DNA of 64,000 nt from Eubacterium sp. (GTDB lineage: Bacteria > Bacillota > Clostridia > Lachnospirales > Lachnospiraceae): positions 1-64,000 of the forward strand of contig JAFRGW010000076.1 in the NCBI GenBank assembly GCA_017433615.1, read 5' to 3'. Both the position numbers and the translations under genes were made by a program. The notes under the pieces were generated by a model that saw only the letters and a list, made by a program, of their open reading frames with translations, did no database searches and was not told where the DNA came from. This document shows positions 59,041 to 64,000 of the stretch, piece by piece. Within the stretch, counting starts at the first letter, position 1. Each line of letters opens with the position of its first letter.

Positions 59041-62000
59041 ATGACAGGGAAAAGACTCTTTGCGGGACTGCTGGCTGCTTTGATTGCAGCAGGCGGACCT
59101 GCTGTTTATGGAGCCGGTCAGGAAGAGACTGACCAGGCTGTACACACACCGGCAGCGGTGTATTTTGACATGAGTGCCGGAGGATGTGTGACAATGCAGA
59201 TGCGGGATGCTGAAGAACAAATACATGAAACAGTACTGTCAGTAGAAGGGGATCAGACCGTTATCAGCGAACAGATTCTGCAGGCGGACGGGACGCCGGT
59301 CAGTGAACCGGTTGTCCGCAGTGAGCAATATGAAGATGACACCTGGTGTCTGGAGACTGAGGCGGGCCGGGAAATTGCGCTGCGGGTTACACCGGATAAA
59401 GGGTACACGGTGACGGTATGTGATTTGACGGATGTGGATGGACATATGGAAAGCATCCGCAATCGTCTGGATGCAGACAGCATATTTGTGCAGGCGGGAA
59501 AGACTGAACGGATCAGAATTGTGTTTTCTGCGGATCCTGAAGCAGCCGGTATGCAGGAGGATTCGTCCGTGCAAGGGAATTCAGAAACTGCCGGCAGCCG
59601 TCCGGATGCGCAGAACACAGATGCGAAGACGGATAATCCGGCGGATGGAGAAACGGATCCGGCACAGGAGACCGGAGCACCTGATTCAGAAGATCCGGAT
59701 ACGCTGTCCGGACAGGAAGTGGAACGGGCAGAAGCGGACGGGAGCATTCCTGATCCTGCACAGAATCCGGAAAGCGGCTCTGTAGAACGCACAGTAAAAG
59801 AAAAAACAGAACCAGATGCCGCCCCACAGCCGGACGAGACACTGTCAGGAGCTGATGTTACGAAGCAGGAAGCCGGTCACAAGCTGACAGATGCCGTTAT
59901 TGAGCAGTATCTGCTGGAGCATGTTGATGAGAATTATACGCAGAAGGATTTTCTGCAGGTTGTGAATTTGATGAATGCGCAGCAGACCTTATTCTCTGCG
60001 GCATATCTGCCGGAGGGAATCACACTGGATCAGGCCATGACAGAAGACCGGTGTCTGGACCACTGGATCGGTTCTTACCGGTATATGGTCCCTGTTTACT
60101 GGATGTCAGAATCGAGCAGCTACTATGTCGCATTTTTGAATACCATGCAGAATGATTCGAACACATCCGTCCGGGATGTTGCATTTGCAGAGAATAATAC
60201 GGCAGGAAATGCGGTCAGCGGATGTATTTATGATGGAAATACCGGGATCGTCTACATCCCTGCTTCCCTGTATCATGCAGCAGCGGATCCGGATTCGATG
60301 CAGATCGGAACCGTACAGGCACAGTTACTGCAGGCAGTCAGAGGGACAGCAGACGGAACAGAAGCAGCTTCGGCATGTGAGATCCTTACGGACCGGGAGA
60401 AAACACTGACAGCCGAGACAGCCGCAGAACCGGTGCTGGATCTGGAAACAACCGTGCATACGGCAGCAGGCATAAACCCGGGAAAAATGAAAGTAGCAGT
60501 CAACGGGCTGCCGCTGACGGAAGATTACTATTCTTATAACCGGGAGACAGGCGAACTGACGATTGCAATGTCATCTGCAGCGGTAGCCACTGTCGATGTG
60601 ACAGAAGAGAAAACCAGTATTCTGGAGAAAATTGCCGGCGCGGTCGGTGCCAGGACGGTCTATGCAGTAACAGAGAGCAATATGCCCAACGTGTACAAAA
60701 ACCTGAAGCTGAAGCTGCCGTCCTATGTACAGGAAGGAATGTATCTGCAGGGAAACATTATCGATACAATGATGTCAGGCGGGTCGGATGCATATAACGA
60801 ACTCAAAGATTCCGGAGATGGCGTACCGAATGTATACGCCTATGAATATACGCACGGACATCTGGACTATGCCTGGGACGAAAAAAACAGCGACGGTTCC
60901 TTCAAACATGCGGCCGGCGAACTGATCGATCTGATCTATAACGGAGAACGCCGGGAGATTGTGAACGGTGAGACCGTTACACGGAAGCTGAAGTACAGTA
61001 AGCTCTCCATGTTTACGGATGCCTGGTGGCAGGTGCTGAATTTCAGCCATGCTGATTCCAAATCGATGAATGTATATACAGCTTCGGGTGAGAAGACAGG
61101 TGATCCCAAAGTCAGTCTCTCGGCGCTGGGAAATATTCCGCTTACCTGCAGCCATATTACCTGTCCGCTGGGAAACATCACCGGCGGCGTTCAGGATCCG
61201 GATGAAGAGGATCTGGACAGCGGAGCGCTCAACCTTCGGGTGAAGGTCAGAGTACGCGTCTTTGAGCGGAACGAGGAAGAAGGGTATGCTGTACTTGGCG
61301 TGCTTGCAGCGCACCATAAAGTGGCACAGGGTGAAGCGGACAACGGCCAGACAGGTGTAGCGGTATTTAAAGTGGCAATCGAGCCGACAACAGCCAAAAT
61401 GCACATCCGGAAGGTTTCGGCCGCAGCTGCGGTTTCGCAGCAAAACAATCTGTACAGTCTTGCGAATGCGGTCTATACCATCTACAAAGATGAGGCCTGC
61501 ACACAGAAAGTAGACGAATTCTGCACAAATGCAGAAGGTGTCAGCAATACGGTGACGCTGCAGATGGGAACTGCATACTGGTATAAAGAAACAACAGCGC
61601 CGAAGGGGTTCTATCCGGATAAAATGATCAGGAAAATCCAGCTGGACGGGAATGAGGCGGAACATGTCGAGACGGTCAGTGATGAACCGAAAGAAGCAAT
61701 TCCGGAGCTGCTTGTCAGCAAAGTCGACAGCGAGACCGGAAAGGCAATCCCGCAGGGCGACGCGTCGCTGGAAGGGGCAGAGTTTACAGTACGCCACTTT
61801 GGTGCAGAAAATACTTCCGGAACGCCGCTCCACACCTGGGTTTTCCGGACGGACGGAGAAGGAAAAATCCGTTTTGATGAGAATTATCTGGTAAAAGGGA
61901 CGCTTGTCAGGAATTCCGCCGGAAAAAACACGTTTCCGCTTGGATATTACACATTTGAAGAGACAAAGACGCCGGCAGGATATCTGCCATTGGGGAAAAC

Positions 62001-63945
62001 CTTTTTGGTCAGTCTTCTGGAAAACGGGGAAGGAGTCCGGTGGTCAGATGCAGATTTCCTGAAGGGGTTCCGGGCGGAGGAACCTGTTATACACGGAAAC
62101 ATTGAGGTGACAAAGTACGATATAGAACTGAACAGGGCTGAAGCACTCGCAGGCGGAAGTCTTGCAGGCATCCGGTTCGAAGTGAAAAATGCGTCCAGAG
62201 AACCGGTTATGTATCAGGGGAAGAAGATCCTTCCCGGTGAAGCAGTTCTTGTGCTGGAGACAGATGAAAGCGGCAGTGCGTCTGCAGAAGAAAATACACT
62301 TCCGTATGGTACCTATACGGTTCAGGAACTGCCGTCGGATAAGCAGAACAAAAGTGCGAGTGACTCGTATCTGCTTACAGATACCGGTGCACACACGATG
62401 GAAATCCGTCAGGACGGTGAAACAAAGCAGCTGGTCTGTAAGGATCAGATCAAGCGTTCGGGGCTTGCATTTCGCAAGACGGACGATGCAAATGACAGGG
62501 GAATGGCACAGATTCCGTTTGTTCTGGAACTGACGGAAACCGGTGAACGGCATATCATTCTGACAGACAGGAACGGCTGCTTCAATACAGAAAAATATCT
62601 GCATTCCCTTGAAACAAACAGGCTTGACAGCCTTCTGGAAACCTTTACGGCAGAAGATGTGATACCTGATGAAGAACTGCAGGACTACGCGTATGGTACA
62701 TGGTTCGGAACCGGACGTGAAGGGACAATCGCACCGGTGAATGATGCACTTCGTGCTCTGCCATATGGTAATTATGTATTAAGTGAACTGCGCTGTAAGG
62801 CAAATCAGGGACGTCAACTGATTCAGGATTACGCGTTCACGATCGAAGAAGACGGTGAACAGTTTGATTTTAACAATCTGAGGAACAGGTCCGGTGAGAT
62901 TACGATCAGCACAACGATGACAGATGAAGGCAGCGGCGGCCATACTGCTTCGATTGGAGAAGACGGACTGATTCATCTGTCAGATGCGGTCGAATGTTAC
63001 GGCCTGACTGCCGGCGAAGCATATTTTATGCAGGCGGTTCTGATGGAACAGGTATCGGAGGATGTATTCCGCGCAGAAAATGCGGAGAAGCAGCGCGCGC
63101 CGGTAAAGGGAGAACTGTTTTTTACGGCTGATAACGAACACATGACAGTTCATGTATCGCTGACGGGATTTGCGGCGCCGGAAGAGACATTGCAGGTGGT
63201 TGCATTTGAAAAACTGTATGCGGTCACAGAGGACGGAAAGCGCGGACAGCAGCTCGCGTCACATGAGGATATTTCTGATGCCGGGCAGACGGTCCGGATT
63301 CCTGTGATCCATACAGAGGCGGCAGATCAGCGTACAGGCGGGAATACCGGAACAGTCGGGGAGGCGCAGATCATCATCGATACGGTCTCTTACAGCGGAT
63401 TGATACCGGGAGAGATGTATGAGATATACGGAAACCTGATTGACCGCGAAACGGGAGAAGAGCTCCTGCCAGGAGGAAAACCGGTTGAAGCCGCTCAAAG
63501 TTTTACCGCGGAGAAGGAAAGTGGATCTGTTCAGGTGCGTTTTCAGCTGGACAGCAGAGCATTGTCAGGAAAAACAGTCGTTGTATTTGAGGAATTATAC
63601 CAGATTATACCGGGAGGAGAGGAGAAGGATGGGTCCGGCCGGATTCTGACTGCTGTTCATAAAGATCCGGAAGATGCGGCGCAGTCAATTGTCTATCCGG
63701 AACCGGAACAGCCGCCGGAAGACAGCGGCAAAGAAAAAAAGACGCCGGAAAAGAAGAAAACCACGCCATCCCCCACAAAGGAACCGGACAAACCGGTGAT
63801 CACAACCGTGCCTGAAATCACAAAACGCCGCACACCGGTTACCGGGGATCCCGCGGGAATTGTGCTTTTTGCAGGATTCTGTACAGCGGCGGCATGCGGA
63901 ATTGCCGTTCTGATTCACATCATTCTGCACAGAAAGAGGCGCTGA
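59041..63945 (+). CDS. Wall-anchored surface protein with SpaA/Cna-B-like and VaFE repeat domains
   Basis: This large extracellular protein of 1634 residues has a signal peptide (TGKRLFAGLLAALIAAGG, residues 2-19) and an acidic Glu/Asp/Pro/Thr-rich linker (about 170-290). A unique N-terminal region follows, then SpaA-like repeats near residues 785, 889, 1017 and 1139 (for example LLVSKVDSETGKAI and NIEVTKYD). Two VaFE-type repeats end in VVAFEKLY (about 1386) and VVVFEELY (about 1513). After a Pro/Lys/Thr-rich wall-spanning part, the sorting signal is TPVTGD (about 1597), with a membrane helix and HRKRR. Cna-B-like and VaFE domains form isopeptide bonds, suggesting an adhesin or pilin-like fibre. 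The start at 59041 has GAGGAG seven bases upstream; earlier ATGs lie in the promoter or lack a site. Confidence 0.92.
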   Translation: MTGKRLFAGLLAALIAAGGPAVYGAGQEETDQAVHTPAAVYFDMSAGGCVTMQMRDAEEQIHETVLSVEGDQTVISEQILQADGTPVSEPVVRSEQYEDDTWCLETEAGREIALRVTPDKGYTVTVCDLTDVDGHMESIRNRLDADSIFVQAGKTERIRIVFSADPEAAGMQEDSSVQGNSETAGSRPDAQNTDAKTDNPADGETDPAQETGAPDSEDPDTLSGQEVERAEADGSIPDPAQNPESGSVERTVKEKTEPDAAPQPDETLSGADVTKQEAGHKLTDAVIEQYLLEHVDENYTQKDFLQVVNLMNAQQTLFSAAYLPEGITLDQAMTEDRCLDHWIGSYRYMVPVYWMSESSSYYVAFLNTMQNDSNTSVRDVAFAENNTAGNAVSGCIYDGNTGIVYIPASLYHAAADPDSMQIGTVQAQLLQAVRGTADGTEAASACEILTDREKTLTAETAAEPVLDLETTVHTAAGINPGKMKVAVNGLPLTEDYYSYNRETGELTIAMSSAAVATVDVTEEKTSILEKIAGAVGARTVYAVTESNMPNVYKNLKLKLPSYVQEGMYLQGNIIDTMMSGGSDAYNELKDSGDGVPNVYAYEYTHGHLDYAWDEKNSDGSFKHAAGELIDLIYNGERREIVNGETVTRKLKYSKLSMFTDAWWQVLNFSHADSKSMNVYTASGEKTGDPKVSLSALGNIPLTCSHITCPLGNITGGVQDPDEEDLDSGALNLRVKVRVRVFERNEEEGYAVLGVLAAHHKVAQGEADNGQTGVAVFKVAIEPTTAKMHIRKVSAAAAVSQQNNLYSLANAVYTIYKDEACTQKVDEFCTNAEGVSNTVTLQMGTAYWYKETTAPKGFYPDKMIRKIQLDGNEAEHVETVSDEPKEAIPELLVSKVDSETGKAIPQGDASLEGAEFTVRHFGAENTSGTPLHTWVFRTDGEGKIRFDENYLVKGTLVRNSAGKNTFPLGYYTFEETKTPAGYLPLGKTFLVSLLENGEGVRWSDADFLKGFRAEEPVIHGNIEVTKYDIELNRAEALAGGSLAGIRFEVKNASREPVMYQGKKILPGEAVLVLETDESGSASAEENTLPYGTYTVQELPSDKQNKSASDSYLLTDTGAHTMEIRQDGETKQLVCKDQIKRSGLAFRKTDDANDRGMAQIPFVLELTETGERHIILTDRNGCFNTEKYLHSLETNRLDSLLETFTAEDVIPDEELQDYAYGTWFGTGREGTIAPVNDALRALPYGNYVLSELRCKANQGRQLIQDYAFTIEEDGEQFDFNNLRNRSGEITISTTMTDEGSGGHTASIGEDGLIHLSDAVECYGLTAGEAYFMQAVLMEQVSEDVFRAENAEKQRAPVKGELFFTADNEHMTVHVSLTGFAAPEETLQVVAFEKLYAVTEDGKRGQQLASHEDISDAGQTVRIPVIHTEAADQRTGGNTGTVGEAQIIIDTVSYSGLIPGEMYEIYGNLIDRETGEELLPGGKPVEAAQSFTAEKESGSVQVRFQLDSRALSGKTVVVFEELYQIIPGGEEKDGSGRILTAVHKDPEDAAQSIVYPEPEQPPEDSGKEKKTPEKKKTTPSPTKEPDKPVITTVPEITKRRTPVTGDPAGIVLFAGFCTAAACGIAVLIHIILHRKRR

Positions 63946-64000
63946 TTCCGGTAAACACTGATCAAGATCTATGAAATCACAGCCTGCGCACAACTATATA

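Overview
The window reads as a chromosome segment from an anaerobic, Gram-positive gut-type Firmicute, most likely a member of the Clostridia close to Lachnospiraceae. The evidence is the gdpP-rplI-dnaB block, a class B sortase, a SpaA/VaFE-type wall-anchored surface protein, a four-subunit 2-oxoacid:ferredoxin oxidoreductase, an [FeFe]-hydrogenase-like protein, a butyryl-CoA:acetate-type CoA-transferase, and the NifU-like/GGGtGRT gene pair. Nothing seen argues for a plasmid or an intact prophage. The species cannot be named from the sequence alone.

Layout. 1-6.0 kb: a 53-bp tandem repeat, a very large RND-family exporter (minus strand) and a sortase B. 6.1-11.5 kb: sirtuin, ssb, and the c-di-AMP phosphodiesterase/L9/DnaB replication block. 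11.6-18.7 kb: aspartate-semialdehyde dehydrogenase overlapping topoisomerase III, a PLP-dependent Met-gamma-lyase-family enzyme, and a Y-family polymerase followed by a short YolD-like protein whose end lies in a 34-bp duplication. 18.7-22.9 kb: an acetyltransferase broken by a stop codon, the glycogen debranching enzyme and a CoA-transferase. 23-29.8 kb: a lone AAA-type ATPase behind a consensus promoter, then a catabolic island (two Gfo/Idh/MocA oxidoreductases, a LacI regulator, a URO-D-like protein) and a YgjP-like metalloprotease. 30-33.3 kb: thioesterase, hexapeptide acyltransferase, NifU-like scaffold and GGGtGRT protein. 33.4-37.8 kb: MFS and ZIP transporters, a membrane protein of the PTS IIC-like family and divergent NiaR. 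38-43.7 kb: TetR, a two-subunit ABC exporter whose first gene carries an in-frame TGA, and EutH. 43.9-49.4 kb: hydrogenase, MarR and PorGDAB behind a structured leader. 49.5-56.7 kb: LysR, DAHP synthase, HypA, PurC, hydroxyacid dehydrogenase, flavin reductase and asparagine synthase. 56.8-64 kb: L,D-transpeptidase, tRNA-Leu(CAG) and the large surface protein.

The most notable regulatory observations are these. Two palindromes flanking the TetR gene share the same half-sites, with spacers that differ by exactly 10 bp. A metal-repressor-like inverted repeat sits at the start site of the ZIP gene. The leader of the 2-oxoacid oxidoreductase operon can form two mutually exclusive stems. A terminator-like hairpin lies directly against the asnB ribosome binding site. 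Several families of small palindromic repeats are scattered between genes.

All calls rest on reading the sequence and on remembered family motifs. No database search or folding program was run. Promoters and operators are pattern matches and are less certain than the genes.
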